Source: Methanocaldococcus lauensis
GTDB taxonomy: Archaea > AGJL01 > Methanococci > Methanococcales > Methanocaldococcaceae
NCBI RefSeq assembly: GCF_902827225.1
Contig: NZ_LR792632.1
Location: 1,445,030 to 1,509,029 of the forward strand
DNA: 64,000 nucleotides
Direction of reading: 5' to 3'
The notes under the pieces are model-generated. The model worked only from the letters and a program-made list of their open reading frames with translations, searched no databases and had not been told where the DNA came from. The position numbers were made by a program, and so were the translations under genes. Of this stretch, positions 1 through 10,546 are shown piece by piece (position 1 is the stretch's first letter; each line of letters begins with the position of its first letter).

Positions 1-1917
1 TTAATTAACTTAATTGATACTCCAGGACACGTTGATTTTGGTGGAGATGTTACAAGAGCTATGAGAGCTATTGACGGAGCTATTGTCGTAGTTTGTGCAG
101 TTGAAGGAGTAATGCCTCAAACAGAGACAGTATTAAGACAGGCATTAAGAGAGAGAGTTAAGCCAGTCCTCTTTATCAACAAAGTAGATAGATTGATTAA
201 CGAATTAAAATTAACTCCTGAAGAATTACAAAATAGATTTATTAAGATTATCAATGACATTAACAACCTAATTAAGAAGATGGCTCCTGAGGAATTCAAG
301 GATAAGTGGTTAGTAAGAGTTGAAGACGGTAGTGTTGCATTTGGTTCAGCTTACAATAACTGGGCAATTTCAGTACCATTTATGAAAAAGAGTGGAATAA
401 CCTTTAAAGACATAATTAAATATTGTGAAGAAGACAAACAAGAAGAATTGGCTGAAAAAGCTCCATTACACGAAGTTGTTTTAGATATGGTTATTAAACA
501 CTTACCAAGCCCACCAGAGGCTCAGAAGTATAGAATTCCACACCTATGGAAAGGAGACTTAAATTCAGATGTTGGTAAGGCAATGCTTAACTGTGATCCA
601 AATGGTCCATTAGCAGGGGTAATTACCAAAATTATCGTAGATAAACACGCAGGGGCAGTTTCTGTTTGTAGATTATTCAGTGGTAGAGTCAGACAGGGAG
701 ACGAAGTATATATGGTAAATAGCCAGCAGAAGGCAAAGATTCAGCAAGTTTCTGTCTTTATGGGTCCAGAGAGAATTCCAGTTGAAAGTATATCAGCAGG
801 AAACATCTGTGCATTAGTTGGTTTAAAGGAGGCATCAGCAGGAGAAACAATCTGTTCTCCAGATAAAATTATAGAGCCATTCGAAGCAATAACTCACATA
901 AGTGAGCCAGTTATTACAGTAGCAATTGAAGCAAAGAACACAAAAGATTTGCCAAAATTAATTGAAGTTTTAAGACAGGTAGCAAGAGAAGACCCAACTG
1001 TCAGAGTAGAGATTAATGAAGAAACTGGAGAACACTTATTAAGTGGAATGGGAGAGTTACACATTGAAATTATAACAAAGCTTAAAATTGAAAGAGATGC
1101 AGGAATTCCAGTTGAAGTTGGACAACCAATAGTTGTTTATAGAGAAACAGTAACAGGAAAATCACCAATAGTTGAGAGTAAATCTCCAAACAAGCATAAC
1201 AAACTATACTTCGTAGTTGAGCCATTAGAGGAGGGTGTATTACAAGCATATAAAGAAGGTAAAATACCAGATGTAGATACCAAGAGAAAGTTAGATGATA
1301 AAATTGTCCAAGAGTTAATCAAGGCTGGAATGGATCCAGAAGAGGCTAAGAGAGTAATGTGCATCTACGAAGGTAATGTCTTAGTAAATATGACAAGAGG
1401 TATTGTTCATTTAGATGAAGTTAAAGAATTAATTATTCAAGGATTCAAAGAGGCTATGAGAAATGGACCATTAGCTGCTGAGAAATGTCAAGGAGTCAAA
1501 GTTAAGTTAATAGATGCAGTATTACACGAGGATGCAATCCACAGAGGTCCAGCACAAATGATTCCAGCGGCAAGATTTGGTATTAGAGATGCAATGATGC
1601 AAGCAAATCCAGTATTGTTAGAGCCAATGCAATATGTATATATTAACACTCCACAGGACTATATGGGAGCTGCAATGAGAGAAATTAGCAATAGAAGAGG
1701 ACAGATATTAGATATGGAGCAGGAAGGAGATATGACAATAATTAAAGCTAAGTGTCCAGTTGCAGAGATGTTTGGATTTGCAGGGGCTATTAGAGGAGCT
1801 ACTCAAGGAAGATGTCTTTGGAGTATAGAGTTTGCTGGATATGAGAGAGTCCCAAGAGAAATGCAAGAACAATTAATTAGACAGATTAGAGAAAGAAAAG
1901 GGCTTAAAATGGAGTAA
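1..1917 (+). CDS. fusA: Translation elongation factor 2 (EF-2), 5' end outside window
   Basis: GTPase that moves tRNA and mRNA through the ribosome after peptide bond formation. The reading frame is open from base 1, so the gene starts upstream. About 638 residues are present and roughly the first 90, with the P-loop, are missing. Visible are the G3 motif DTPGH at the left edge, the G4 motif NKVDR, and near the C-terminus [11 protein letters not shown], which holds the histidine converted to diphthamide in archaeal and eukaryotic EF-2. It is the first gene of an EF-2/EF-1A/S10 cluster, as in the methanogen str operon. Identification is secure. Confidence 0.97.
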   Translation, partial: LINLIDTPGHVDFGGDVTRAMRAIDGAIVVVCAVEGVMPQTETVLRQALRERVKPVLFINKVDRLINELKLTPEELQNRFIKIINDINNLIKKMAPEEFKDKWLVRVEDGSVAFGSAYNNWAISVPFMKKSGITFKDIIKYCEEDKQEELAEKAPLHEVVLDMVIKHLPSPPEAQKYRIPHLWKGDLNSDVGKAMLNCDPNGPLAGVITKIIVDKHAGAVSVCRLFSGRVRQGDEVYMVNSQQKAKIQQVSVFMGPERIPVESISAGNICALVGLKEASAGETICSPDKIIEPFEAITHISEPVITVAIEAKNTKDLPKLIEVLRQVAREDPTVRVEINEETGEHLLSGMGELHIEIITKLKIERDAGIPVEVGQPIVVYRETVTGKSPIVESKSPNKHNKLYFVVEPLEEGVLQAYKEGKIPDVDTKRKLDDKIVQELIKAGMDPEEAKRVMCIYEGNVLVNMTRGIVHLDEVKELIIQGFKEAMRNGPLAAEKCQGVKVKLIDAVLHEDAIHRGPAQMIPAARFGIRDAMMQANPVLLEPMQYVYINTPQDYMGAAMREISNRRGQILDMEQEGDMTIIKAKCPVAEMFGFAGAIRGATQGRCLWSIEFAGYERVPREMQEQLIRQIRERKGLKME

Positions 1918-1988
1918 TTCTTACGTGTTTTCTTAAATATTTCTCAATTTTAACATTCCCTATTATTTTTAAAATTTTATCATAGTAA

Positions 1989-2026
1989 CCAAAAGATATA
2001 TATACCCCTTAACTAATATTTATATC
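1989..2026 (+). promoter_or_regulatory. Probable promoter region of the EF-1A gene
   Basis: An A-rich element followed by GATATATATA (about 1995-2004) and a second TATA-like stretch, ATATTTATAT (about 2015-2024), lie in the 216-base EF-2/EF-1A spacer. Either would leave an untranslated leader of roughly 80-110 bases. The assignment rests on motif and position only. Confidence 0.4.
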
Positions 2027-2066
2027 ACCACAAACCACACAAATTGTGTATTCTTATTCCAACTTT

Positions 2067-2083
2067 GTTAAGTTAAACTTAAC
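2067..2083. promoter_or_regulatory. 17-base palindrome in the EF-1A leader
   Basis: GTTAAGTT-A-AACTTAAC is a perfect inverted repeat with 8-base arms. It lies 51 bases before the EF-1A start codon, downstream of both candidate TATA boxes, so it would be transcribed. It could be a regulator site or a leader hairpin; the sequence does not decide. Confidence 0.4.
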
Positions 2084-2133
2084 ACCATTTTGGCAATATA
2101 ATAAAAAATAAAAGTAAAAATTGGTGATGTAAT

Positions 2134-3420
2134 ATGGCAAAGCAAAAACCAGTACTAAACGTAGCATTTATTGGACACGTTGATGCAGGTAAGTCAACAA
2201 CTGTTGGAAGATTATTATACGACAGTGGTGCAATTGACCCTCAGTTATTAGAAAAATTGAAAAGAGAAGCTCAGGAGAGAGGTAAGGCAGGATTCGAGTT
2301 TGCTTATGTTATGGACAACTTAAAAGAAGAAAGAGAAAGAGGAGTTACAATTGATGTAGCTCACAAAAAATTCGAAACTAAAAAATATGAAATTACAATC
2401 GTCGATTGTCCAGGTCACAGAGACTTCATTAAAAATATGATTACAGGAGCTTCACAAGCTGATGCAGCAGTTTTAGTCGTTGATGTTAACGATGCTAAGA
2501 CTGGAATTCAACCACAAACAAGAGAACACATGTTCTTAGCAAGAACATTAGGTATAAAACAAATTGCAGTGGCAATTAACAAAATGGATACTGTTAATTA
2601 CAGTCAAGAAGAATACGAAAAAATGAAAAAAATGTTATCAGAGCAATTATTAAAAGTCTTAGGTTACAACCCAGACCAAATTGACTTTATTCCAACAGCT
2701 TCATTGAAAGGAGACAACGTTGTTAAAAGATCAGAAAACATGCCATGGTATAAAGGTCCAACATTAGTTGAAGCATTAGACAAGTTCCAACCACCAGAAA
2801 AACCAGTCAACTTGCCATTAAGAATTCCAATTCAAGATGTCTATTCAATTACTGGAGTAGGAACTGTTCCAGTTGGAAGAGTAGAAACTGGTATCTTAAG
2901 ACCAGGAGATAAAGTTGTATTCGAACCAGCTGGTGTTCAGGGAGAAGTTAAGTCAATTGAAATGCACCACGAGCAAATTCCACAAGCAGAACCTGGAGAC
3001 AACATTGGATTTAACGTTAGAGGAGTTAGTAAGAAAGATATTAAGAGAGGAGACGTTTGTGGACACCCAGACAATCCACCAACAGTTGCTGAAGAATTCA
3101 CAGCTCAAATCGTTGTCTTACAGCACCCAACTGCAATTACTGTTGGTTACACACCTGTCTTCCACGCACACACAGCACAAGTTGCATGTACATTCGTTGA
3201 GTTATTGAAGAAATTAGATCCAAGAACTGGACAAGTTATTGAAGAAAATCCACAGTTCTTAAAGACAGGTGATGCAGCAGTTGTTAGAATTAAACCAACA
3301 AAACCAATGGTTATTGAAAATGTCAGAGAAATTCCACAGTTAGGTAGATTCGCTATTAGAGATATGGGTATGACAATCGCTGCAGGTATGGCAATTGATG
3401 TCAAAGCTAAAAACAAATAA
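2134..3420 (+). CDS. tuf: Translation elongation factor 1-alpha (aEF-1A)
   Basis: GTPase that brings aminoacyl-tRNA to the ribosomal A site. At 428 residues it is full length. The GTP-binding motifs are GHVDAGKST (residues 14-22), DCPGH and NKMD, followed by the two beta-barrel domains of this family. The ATG follows GGTGATGTAAT at a normal ribosome-site distance. It lies 216 bases after EF-2 with its own promoter-like region, and S10 follows. Codon use is strongly biased towards the preferred codons of this genome, as expected for a very abundant protein. Confidence 0.98.
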   Translation: MAKQKPVLNVAFIGHVDAGKSTTVGRLLYDSGAIDPQLLEKLKREAQERGKAGFEFAYVMDNLKEERERGVTIDVAHKKFETKKYEITIVDCPGHRDFIKNMITGASQADAAVLVVDVNDAKTGIQPQTREHMFLARTLGIKQIAVAINKMDTVNYSQEEYEKMKKMLSEQLLKVLGYNPDQIDFIPTASLKGDNVVKRSENMPWYKGPTLVEALDKFQPPEKPVNLPLRIPIQDVYSITGVGTVPVGRVETGILRPGDKVVFEPAGVQGEVKSIEMHHEQIPQAEPGDNIGFNVRGVSKKDIKRGDVCGHPDNPPTVAEEFTAQIVVLQHPTAITVGYTPVFHAHTAQVACTFVELLKKLDPRTGQVIEENPQFLKTGDAAVVRIKPTKPMVIENVREIPQLGRFAIRDMGMTIAAGMAIDVKAKNK

Positions 3421-3500
3421 ATCTTCTTTAATTTTTAATTAATTTTTTAAATCCATTTCTATATTTTTTTATATTTTTAAAAAGGTTGAGAGGGAGGAGT

Positions 3501-3806
3501 ATGCAAAGAGCAAGAATTAAGTTATCAAGTACAGATCATGTAATTTTAGATGAAATTTGTAGACAAATAAAAGAAATTGCTGAAAAGACTGGAGTAGATA
3601 TTTCAGGACCAATTCCATTACCTACAAAGGTATTAAAAGTTGTTACAAGAAAGAGTCCAGATGGAGAAGGTTCATCAACATTTGACAGATGGACAATGAA
3701 AATTCATAAGAGATTGATTGACATTGATGCAGATGAAAGAGCCTTAAGACATATTATGAAAATAAAAATTCCAGATAATGTTCAAATAGAGATACAATTT
3801 AGATAA
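3501..3806 (+). CDS. rps10: 30S ribosomal protein S10 (uS10)
   Basis: Small-subunit ribosomal protein of 101 residues, the usual archaeal length, starting [10 protein letters not shown]. An in-frame TTG at 3486 would add five residues but overlaps the ribosome site GGGAGGAG, so the ATG at 3501 is chosen. It follows EF-1A in the same direction, the standard archaeal order. A hairpin with a T-rich tail follows the stop codon. Confidence 0.97.
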   Translation: MQRARIKLSSTDHVILDEICRQIKEIAEKTGVDISGPIPLPTKVLKVVTRKSPDGEGSSTFDRWTMKIHKRLIDIDADERALRHIMKIKIPDNVQIEIQFR

Positions 3807-3856
3807 ATATTGAGATGCTGTTTTTTTAAATTGTAAAATCTTCATAAGTTATTTTG

Positions 3857-3900
3857 CGTTGCAATCTGAAAAGTGAGGATTGCAACGACTTTTCTATTTT
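3857..3900. terminator. Hairpin plus T-run between convergent S10 and engB
   Basis: CGTTGCAATC (3857-3866) is the exact reverse complement of GATTGCAACG (3878-3887), giving a 10-bp stem with an 11-base loop, followed by a T-rich stretch. It sits between two genes that run toward each other. Archaeal termination mainly needs the T-run, so the stem may act in RNA processing or as a two-way end. A GC-containing perfect stem stands out in this AT-rich spacer. Confidence 0.55.
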
Positions 3901-3901
3901 T

Positions 3902-4546
3902 TTATTTTCCATGAAGTCTTTTATACAATCTTACTCTTTCATTAATTTTCTTTTTTATCTCCTCAATACCTATTCCTTTTTTTAATATTGCTGGGACTAT
4001 AAATTTCCACTGATGCCATGGAGGCTGGCATTTTAAATACTCACAAATATTATCTAAAACTTCATCCCACTTATCTTTTTTTATTTTATCCATTTTATTA
4101 GCTACAAGAATAGGACTTATTTTTAAGTCGGTTATAAAATCAAACATCTCTAAATCAATTGGAATCTCCCCTTTTTTATTCCATCTTTCCACTATTTCAA
4201 TGAATGGTTTTGTATCTATTATTTGAACTGCTGCAGCTATTTCATCAGCATGATTTTCTATGTAATGAACTATCTTATCTTTAATAGCTTCTTGAACTTT
4301 TTTTGGAACTCCTGCCATATACCCAAATCCAGGCATATCAACCAATATATAATCTCCCATATCATACTCATTAATTTTTAATGTTACTCCTGGCTTTTTT
4401 CCTACTTTAACATCTTTTCTACCAGTAATTAATCGAACAAAAGTCGATTTTCCTACATTACTTCTACCCACAACTATAACCTTTGGTTTTTTCTTTTTTT
4501 CATATTTTTCTTTTAAATTTTTGTATTTTTCAAAAAAGTCATTCAT
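3902..4546 (-). CDS. engB: EngB/YihA-family GTP-binding protein
   Basis: TRAFAC-class GTPase of the EngB family. Bacterial members take part in large ribosomal subunit assembly; the archaeal role is inferred. 214 residues. The G1 motif GRSNVGKST is preceded by a lysine-rich leader, G3 is DMPGFGY, and G4 is NKMD. The ATG at 4546 follows AAAGGGATATCT; a longer reading from 4561 starts within this ribosome site. It converges on S10 and lies about 75 bases downstream of the DUF211 gene on the same strand, so they may be co-transcribed. Confidence 0.88.
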   Translation of the reverse strand: MNDFFEKYKNLKEKYEKKKKPKVIVVGRSNVGKSTFVRLITGRKDVKVGKKPGVTLKINEYDMGDYILVDMPGFGYMAGVPKKVQEAIKDKIVHYIENHADEIAAAVQIIDTKPFIEIVERWNKKGEIPIDLEMFDFITDLKISPILVANKMDKIKKDKWDEVLDNICEYLKCQPPWHQWKFIVPAILKKGIGIEEIKKKINERVRLYKRLHGK

Positions 4547-4620
4547 AGATATCCCTTTCATAAATTATAATATTTTTAAAATAAGTATATCAAACAAAAA
4601 GAGAGCAAAAATAAAAAATA

Positions 4621-4914
4621 TTAATATCTATCTTGAGGAGTTTTAACTTCTTCAATAATTTTTTTACCAGCAACAACTTCATCTATACTATGTATTGTTC
4701 CTCCTAATCTTTCAATAATTTCCTGAATTTCATCAAAATCTAAATTATTTCCTTCAATTGTTACTTTAACATTTTCAGTTTCTTTGTCTATTTCATAAAC
4801 TGTAATATTTACCCCATCTATATTAGGGAGAGATGTTAATTGTAAAGCCATCTCTGTTATTTTTGGTTCGTGTGGCTTTAGTATATCTAATACTATTCTC
4901 CTAATTCCGTTCAA
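4621..4914 (-). CDS. DUF211 family protein
   Basis: Small archaeal protein of 97 residues with the DUF211 pattern: an N-terminal [15 protein letters not shown] segment followed by alternating beta strands and helices as in a ferredoxin-like fold. No function is established for the family. The TTG start follows GAGGGATAGAT. It is divergent from ftr and upstream of engB. Confidence 0.75.
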   Translation of the reverse strand: MNGIRRIVLDILKPHEPKITEMALQLTSLPNIDGVNITVYEIDKETENVKVTIEGNNLDFDEIQEIIERLGGTIHSIDEVVAGKKIIEEVKTPQDRY

Positions 4915-5141
4915 ATCTATCCCTCTAAAATATTATTTTTAATTTTTCTAAATTAACTATAGTTACAATTAGGTTATTTAAAATTATTGATAAATTGTCA
5001 ATATGTTCATATTTTTTAATACATAAATTATTAAAAAATAAATGATAAGGTATTAATAATCCCTAAGTTAAATTACTTATTGTTATTAATAAAAAATAGA
5101 TTAACATTTCACATATAACATATATATGTTGGAGGGATAGC

Positions 5142-6047
5142 ATGGAAATAAATGGAGTATATATTGAAGATACATTTGCAGAAGCTTTTCCAATATGGGT
5201 ATCAAGAGTTTTAATAACAGCATCTACTAAAAAGTGGGCAAAAATTGCCGCTACAGAGGCTACTGGTTTTGGTTGTTCAGTTATTATGTGTCCAGCAGAA
5301 GCTGGAATTGAAAAATATGTTCCTCCATCAAAAACTCCAGATGGAAGACCTGGATTTATAATACAAATCTGCCATCCTAAAAAATCAGAATTAGAACACC
5401 AAATGTTAGAAAGATTAGGACAGTGTGTTTTAACATGCCCAACAACAGCTATTTTTGACGCTATGGGTGACATGGCTGAAGAACAGTTAAAAGTAGGATT
5501 TAAGTTAAAGTTTTTCGGAGATGGTTATGAGAAGAAGGATGAGTTGTATGGTAGAAAAGTATATAGAATACCAATTATGGGAGGAGAATTTATAACAGAA
5601 GCTAAATTTGGTATTAAAAAAGGAGTGGCTGGAGGGAACTTCTTTATAATGGCTGACACTAACGCTACTGCATTAATAGCAGCTGAAGCCGCAGTAAATG
5701 CTATTTCATCAGTTGAGGGAGTTATAACTCCATTCCCTGGAGGAGTTGTAGCTTCAGGAAGTAAGGTGGGTGCAAGTAATCCAAAGTATAAATTTATGGT
5801 AGCTACAACAAACCACAAAATGTGTCCAACATTAAAAAATGTTGTAGAAGATTCAGAGATTCCTGAAGATGTAAATGGTGTTTATGAAATAGTTATTGAT
5901 GGTATTGATGAAGAATCAGTAAAAGAGGCTATGAAACAAGGTATATTAGCAGCTACAAGAGTTCCAGGAGTTAAAAAAATTACTGCTGGGAATTATGGAG
6001 GTAAATTAGGAAAATACCAAATAAAATTACATGAATTATTTGAGTAA
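5142..6047 (+). CDS. ftr: Formylmethanofuran--tetrahydromethanopterin formyltransferase
   Basis: Cytosolic enzyme of CO2-reducing methanogenesis. It transfers the formyl group from formylmethanofuran to tetrahydromethanopterin. At 301 residues it matches the family length, and the N-terminal [19 protein letters not shown] is typical of Ftr. The start follows GGAGGGATAGC. It is transcribed alone, divergent from the DUF211 gene across 227 bases. Confidence 0.97.
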   Translation: MEINGVYIEDTFAEAFPIWVSRVLITASTKKWAKIAATEATGFGCSVIMCPAEAGIEKYVPPSKTPDGRPGFIIQICHPKKSELEHQMLERLGQCVLTCPTTAIFDAMGDMAEEQLKVGFKLKFFGDGYEKKDELYGRKVYRIPIMGGEFITEAKFGIKKGVAGGNFFIMADTNATALIAAEAAVNAISSVEGVITPFPGGVVASGSKVGASNPKYKFMVATTNHKMCPTLKNVVEDSEIPEDVNGVYEIVIDGIDEESVKEAMKQGILAATRVPGVKKITAGNYGGKLGKYQIKLHELFE

Positions 6048-6219
6048 TTATATTTTTCTTTTTTAATATCTTTTTTGACATAAATATTTTATAAATAACA
6101 AAAATTTAAAAATATTATATGAGATATTAATTTAAATGAAAAAATTAAATAATAATTAAATTTATAAAAAATAACCATAAAATATATAAAAATAAATAAA
6201 ACCATAGGAGGTTTTTGGT

Positions 6220-6894
6220 TTGAGACCAAAATATACATTAAGAAAAGAAATGATTGGTGAATTTACATTAAATAAATCTTTTAATACATATAGAGGGAAG
6301 GTTTTAAAGGCTGATTTTAGTGGGCCATTAGAAGGAATTGTAATGAAAAATAAAAAAGATCATATCTATTTTTATCCTCTTTTAGCTTTGCATATGGTAA
6401 GGCCATTAAACTGTGTTCCAATAAATGTTATTCCTAAAACCTCCCTCCCTACAAATCCAAAAAATGTACATATTAAGGAAGCATTATCAAGAATTGTTGG
6501 TAGAACTGTAAAAGTTTATTATGAATCTCCAAAAACATCTTATTTAGGAAGATTATTAGGATTTACAAGAGGAGTTTTTTCATGGACTTTAGTTTTAGAG
6601 ATACATGGAGATGTAGTTTTATTATTTAACCCAGATTACATTGTTTATTATGGAACTAAATGGACTTTTTTAAAAAATAATCCTCCATACAAACCTCCAA
6701 AGTTAATGAATCTTACAAAAACAGCAAACTATTTAAAAAGATGCCTATTAGAGGAAGTAACTATTGAGCCAGAGTATCCAAGAATAAACATTGAAGATAA
6801 AGTTTATGTTTATCCTTATGGAGTAGTTTCTAAGGACGATTATTTAGGAAAGACAGTAGAAAATATATTAAGGGAAAAAGAGTTTTTAGTTTAA
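6220..6894 (+). CDS. Conserved hypothetical protein
   Basis: A 224-residue soluble protein I cannot assign to a family. It starts at TTG after a strong AGGAGG site. It is rich in Tyr, Pro, Lys and hydrophobic residues, has no signal peptide or clear membrane helix, and looks like mainly beta structure in the first two thirds (for example VYYESPKTSYLGRLLGF). Strong codon regularity, a good ribosome site and flanking spacers support a real single gene between ftr and the polyamine genes. Confidence 0.6.
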   Translation: MRPKYTLRKEMIGEFTLNKSFNTYRGKVLKADFSGPLEGIVMKNKKDHIYFYPLLALHMVRPLNCVPINVIPKTSLPTNPKNVHIKEALSRIVGRTVKVYYESPKTSYLGRLLGFTRGVFSWTLVLEIHGDVVLLFNPDYIVYYGTKWTFLKNNPPYKPPKLMNLTKTANYLKRCLLEEVTIEPEYPRINIEDKVYVYPYGVVSKDDYLGKTVENILREKEFLV

Positions 6895-7062
6895 ATTTAA
6901 ATATATTTTAGTAATTGAACATTGATATATATACACTTAATGTAACTTTAAAATATAACCTTAAAATTATTTTTTTTTACAAATTTTTTAAATTTAATTA
7001 AAAATAAGGCATAATTTACGATTTTTTTACACAAAATATTAAAAATTTTCAGTTTATTTTTA

Positions 7063-7080
7063 CACCGAAGAGTTTATATA
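7063..7080 (+). promoter_or_regulatory. BRE/TATA promoter of the arginine decarboxylase gene
   Basis: ACCGAAGAGTTTATATA is a good match to the methanogen BRE plus TATA pattern. Transcription would start near 7100, leaving a leader of about 70 bases before the start codon at 7174. Confidence 0.6.
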
Positions 7081-7173
7081 TGAGTAATCCTTATTTACAC
7101 TAAAAAATCTTATGTCAATTATATATAATCGTTTATAAATTGAGAAAAATTTTTATTCTTGGAGGTGCATCGA

Positions 7174-7671
7174 ATGGTTGGCGAGATAAATCCTTTAAAT
7201 GCATATTTTAAACTTCCAAATACAGTTTCTTTGGTTGCAGGTAGTAGCGAGGGTGAAACACCATTAAATGCTTTTGACGGAGCTTTATTAAATGCTGGAA
7301 TTGGGAATGTGAATTTAATTAGAATAAGCAGTATAATGCCTCCAAATGCTGAAATAGTTCCTTTACCTAAACTACCAATGGGAGCCTTAGTTCCTACAGC
7401 CTATGGTTATATTATTAGTGACGTCCCAGGAGAGACTATTTCAGCGGCTGTTAGTGTTGCTATTCCAAAAGATAAAAACCTATGTGGCCTAATAATGGAA
7501 TTCGAAGGGAAATGTTCAAAAAAAGAGGCAGAAAAAACTGTTAAAGAAATGGCAAAAATAGGTTTCGAAATGAGAAACTGGGAATTAGAGAGAATTGAAT
7601 CTATTGCAGTTGAACACACAGTTGAAAAATTAGGATGTGCTTTTGCAGCAGCAGCATTATGGTATAAATAA
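7174..7671 (+). CDS. pdaD: Pyruvoyl-dependent arginine decarboxylase
   Basis: Converts arginine to agmatine, the first step of polyamine synthesis. The proenzyme is 165 residues and self-cleaves at a Ser-Ser bond, here Ser52-Ser53 in IRISSIMPP, to make the pyruvoyl group. The ATG at 7174 lies six bases after GGAGGTG; longer in-frame starts begin before that site and are rejected. The sequence is very close to the M. jannaschii enzyme. It heads a run of polyamine genes (speH, speE, speB) on the same strand. Confidence 0.97.
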   Translation: MVGEINPLNAYFKLPNTVSLVAGSSEGETPLNAFDGALLNAGIGNVNLIRISSIMPPNAEIVPLPKLPMGALVPTAYGYIISDVPGETISAAVSVAIPKDKNLCGLIMEFEGKCSKKEAEKTVKEMAKIGFEMRNWELERIESIAVEHTVEKLGCAFAAAALWYK

Positions 7672-7796
7672 TTAAAATTTAAAATTGTCCTTTAAATTTA
7701 AAGAAATTTACTAAAATTAATAATTAATTATTAAATTTATTAAAAAAGATAATTTAAAGAATCATTATGATCCAAGTATTATAGGAGGTGAAAACA

Positions 7797-8168
7797 ATGT
7801 TAAAGTTCTTAGGAAAGCATTTAATATTAGAATTGTGGGGTTGCAATCCAGAGGCTTTAGATGACATTGAAGGAATAGAAAAGATGTTAGTTGATAGCGT
7901 AGAGGCTTGTGGAGCTACATTAATATGCGTAAAAACACACAAATTTTCCCCTCAAGGAGCTACTGGTGTAGCAGTTTTAGCTGAAAGTCACATATCAATA
8001 CACACATGGCCAGAATTAGGATATGCAGCTATGGATATTTTTACATGTGGAGAGCACGTAGAGCCAGCAAAGGCTATACCAATAATTAAAGAATTCTTAA
8101 AACCAAAGCATATTGAAATCTTAGACTTAAAGAGAGGCATAAGACTAAATGAAGGTGATTTAAAGTGA
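7797..8168 (+). CDS. speH: S-adenosylmethionine decarboxylase proenzyme
   Basis: Makes decarboxylated SAM, the aminopropyl donor for spermidine. 123 residues, class Ib. Self-cleavage occurs at Glu63-Ser64 in [12 protein letters not shown]; His69 and Cys84 (FTCG) match the processing and proton-donor residues known for the family. The ATG at 7797 is six bases after GGAGGTG, so the upstream in-frame GTG, part of that site, is not the start. The stop overlaps the GTG start of speE. Confidence 0.96.
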   Translation: MLKFLGKHLILELWGCNPEALDDIEGIEKMLVDSVEACGATLICVKTHKFSPQGATGVAVLAESHISIHTWPELGYAAMDIFTCGEHVEPAKAIPIIKEFLKPKHIEILDLKRGIRLNEGDLK

Positions 8169-9049
8169 ATAACCATAACAACAATTTTAAATGTCATATA
8201 TGGTTTACGGAGTATCACAACAACAATGTAGCCCTCTCTGTTAGAGTAAAAGACATTTTATATATGGATAAATCCGAGTTTCAAGAAATCGAAATAATTG
8301 ATACCTATGATTTTGGAAAAGTATTAATCTTGGATAACACATTCCAAACAACTGAGAGAGATGAATTTATATATCACGAATTAATTTCCCATATCCCTCT
8401 TTTTACTCATCCTAATCCTAAAAATGTCTTAGTTATTGGAGGAGGAGATGGTGGAACAGTTAGGGAAGTTGTTAAGCATAAATCAGTGAAATCAGTTGAT
8501 TTTGTAGAGTTGGATAGAAAGGTTATTGAAGCTTGTAAGAAATATATGCCTAAACTAAGTTGTGAAATGGACAACGAAAAGGTTAATGTTATTATAACTG
8601 ACGGAATTAAATATGTTGCTGAAACAGACAAAAAATATGATGTTATTATTGTAGATTGTCCAGATCCTGTAGGTCCTGCCAAGGGTTTATTTGAAAAAGA
8701 GTTTTATAAAAATGTATTTAAATGTTTAAATGATGAAGGAATTATGGTTCAACAATCTGAAAGCCCATTGTATAACTTAGATTTAATACAAAACATATGT
8801 AGATATTTAAAGGATGCTGGATTCAAGATAATTATGCCCTACACATATCCAATGCCTACATATCCAAGTGGATTTTGGAGCTTTACATTGGCATCTAAAA
8901 AATACAATCCATTAGATGTAGATGAGAAAAAAATAAAAGAAGCTTTAAAAGATATGGAGACAAAATATTATGATGAAGAAGTTCATAAAGGTATTTTTTT
9001 AGCCACACCTAAGTTTTTAAAAGATGCAATTAAAAAAGTTCTTGAATAA
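8165..9049 (+). CDS. speE: Spermidine synthase (aminopropyltransferase)
   Basis: Transfers the aminopropyl group from decarboxylated SAM to a diamine. 294 residues; the nucleotide-binding motif is [11 protein letters not shown], and the catalytic loop is [10 protein letters not shown]. The GTG start overlaps the speH stop by four bases and follows GGTGATTTAAA, so the two genes are translationally coupled. The substrate may be putrescine or agmatine; in some thermophiles the order of the steps is reversed. Confidence 0.95.
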   Translation: MNNHNNNFKCHIWFTEYHNNNVALSVRVKDILYMDKSEFQEIEIIDTYDFGKVLILDNTFQTTERDEFIYHELISHIPLFTHPNPKNVLVIGGGDGGTVREVVKHKSVKSVDFVELDRKVIEACKKYMPKLSCEMDNEKVNVIITDGIKYVAETDKKYDVIIVDCPDPVGPAKGLFEKEFYKNVFKCLNDEGIMVQQSESPLYNLDLIQNICRYLKDAGFKIIMPYTYPMPTYPSGFWSFTLASKKYNPLDVDEKKIKEALKDMETKYYDEEVHKGIFLATPKFLKDAIKKVLE

Positions 9050-9088
9050 TTTTTATTTTTATATTTTAAAATCTTTAGGGGTGGTTTA

Positions 9089-9943
9089 ATGAAAGAGTAT
9101 TTTATTGATTTATCTAAATTTATGATGGCAAATAGTTCATTTGAAGAATCTGATGGAGTTATATTTTCAGTTCCATATGATGGGACAACATCATTTAAGC
9201 CGGGAACAAGAGAAGGAGGAAATGCTATAAGAATATCTTCATGGGGATTAGAAACTTACAGCCCTATTTTAGACAGAGATTTATCTGAATTAAAATACTG
9301 CGATTTAAAAGATTTGGATTTGTATGGAAATCAGGAAGAGATATTTAATACAGTTTATTCTGTATCAAAAGAAATATTAAAGGAAGGTAAAAAAATAATT
9401 GTCTTTGGTGGAGAGCATTCTATAACCTATCCAATAGTTAAGGCAGTTAAAGATGTTTATAAAGATATTATTGTTATTCAATTCGATGCCCATTGTGATT
9501 TAAGAGATGAGTATTTAGGAAATAAACTATCTCACGCGTGTGTTATGAGAAGAATTTATGAATTAACTAAACATATCTTCCAATTTGGAATTAGAAGTGG
9601 AGATAGAGAAGAATGGAAATTTGCTAAGAAAAATAACATTTACTTAAAAATGGATTTAATGAATAAAGATGACTTAAAATATATAATTGAATTGGATAAA
9701 CCAATATATTTAACCATTGACATTGATGTTTTAGACCCTGCCTATGCTCCGGGAACGGGAACTCCTGAGCCATGTGGATTTTCAACTAAAGAACTTTTAA
9801 ACTCTTTATATCTATTAAAAAAGGTTAAAGATAAAATTGTTGGATTTGATATAGTTGAAGTTTCTCCTATCTACGATCCAGCAAACATTACAGCAATAAC
9901 TGCCGCAAAAATAGTTAGGGAATTGATGTTGATGATTTTATGA
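9089..9943 (+). CDS. speB: Agmatinase (ureohydrolase family)
   Basis: Manganese enzyme that splits agmatine, or aminopropylagmatine, into urea and the polyamine. 284 residues with the binuclear metal ligands in [14 protein letters not shown] and DIDVLDPA. The ATG follows GGGGTGGTTTA. It closes the polyamine operon, 39 bases after speE. Its 3' end overlaps by six bases the end of a convergent secreted-protein gene. Confidence 0.93.
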   Translation: MKEYFIDLSKFMMANSSFEESDGVIFSVPYDGTTSFKPGTREGGNAIRISSWGLETYSPILDRDLSELKYCDLKDLDLYGNQEEIFNTVYSVSKEILKEGKKIIVFGGEHSITYPIVKAVKDVYKDIIVIQFDAHCDLRDEYLGNKLSHACVMRRIYELTKHIFQFGIRSGDREEWKFAKKNNIYLKMDLMNKDDLKYIIELDKPIYLTIDIDVLDPAYAPGTGTPEPCGFSTKELLNSLYLLKKVKDKIVGFDIVEVSPIYDPANITAITAAKIVRELMLMIL

Positions 9944-10546
9944 CACTTTTCCTTTAAGCATGGCAATTATAAATCTTGTCTCTGCCTTATCCAATTCTTT
10001 TAAACTGTTGCCTTCAATTATAAAAGTATTATTTACTTTCATTATAGTCGCTTTATTTTGTGTCTTTAAGAGTTTTATAACCATTGTCTTATTGTTTTTC
10101 ATTAAATATTCACTTTCATTTATTTTTAATTTATCAATTGATTCCTTACCATTGACAAATATTGCCTTTACAGTTACTGTAGAGTTAGTTCTATTTAACT
10201 CAATTGCAATGTTGTGGGGATAGAATTGATTAAACCACTCTAATTTTGTTATTAAATCTACTATTGTTACTCCACCCTCGTCCATCTTTAAACTCATGTT
10301 TCCGCAGATATATATTAGTTTTCTAGTATGGTAGTAGTTATAAATTTCTTTATCTGTAGTATTTATTAATTTTACATCCTTTGCTTCTCCAATTGTAGCT
10401 CTTAAAGGAACTTTTATGATTGTTGACGTATTTCCATTAACAGAGGCGTTAATGTAGATATAGTTTTTATAATCATTCATATTAATACACATGGACATTG
10501 AAGTTATTAATATAATTGAACTAAGTATTAACAGGAATTTTTTCAT
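9938..10546 (-). CDS. Secreted protein, possible lipoprotein, unknown function
   Basis: 202 residues. A lysine pair and a hydrophobic segment ([19 protein letters not shown]) form a signal peptide. A cysteine at about position 20 could be a lipid attachment site, but the preceding residues are not a classical lipobox. The rest is hydrophilic, mostly beta, with several N-glycosylation sequons (NAS, NGT, NTT, NRT). The ATG overlaps by one base the stop of the signal peptidase gene (TAATG), so the two are co-translated. I do not recognise a family. Confidence 0.65.
   Translation of the reverse strand: MKKFLLILSSIILITSMSMCINMNDYKNYIYINASVNGNTSTIIKVPLRATIGEAKDVKLINTTDKEIYNYYHTRKLIYICGNMSLKMDEGGVTIVDLITKLEWFNQFYPHNIAIELNRTNSTVTVKAIFVNGKESIDKLKINESEYLMKNNKTMVIKLLKTQNKATIMKVNNTFIIEGNSLKELDKAETRFIIAMLKGKVS

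Noticed and set aside
2915..3416. Extra plus- and minus-strand frames inside EF-1A
   Set aside because: Shadow frames produced by the biased codons of a highly expressed gene.
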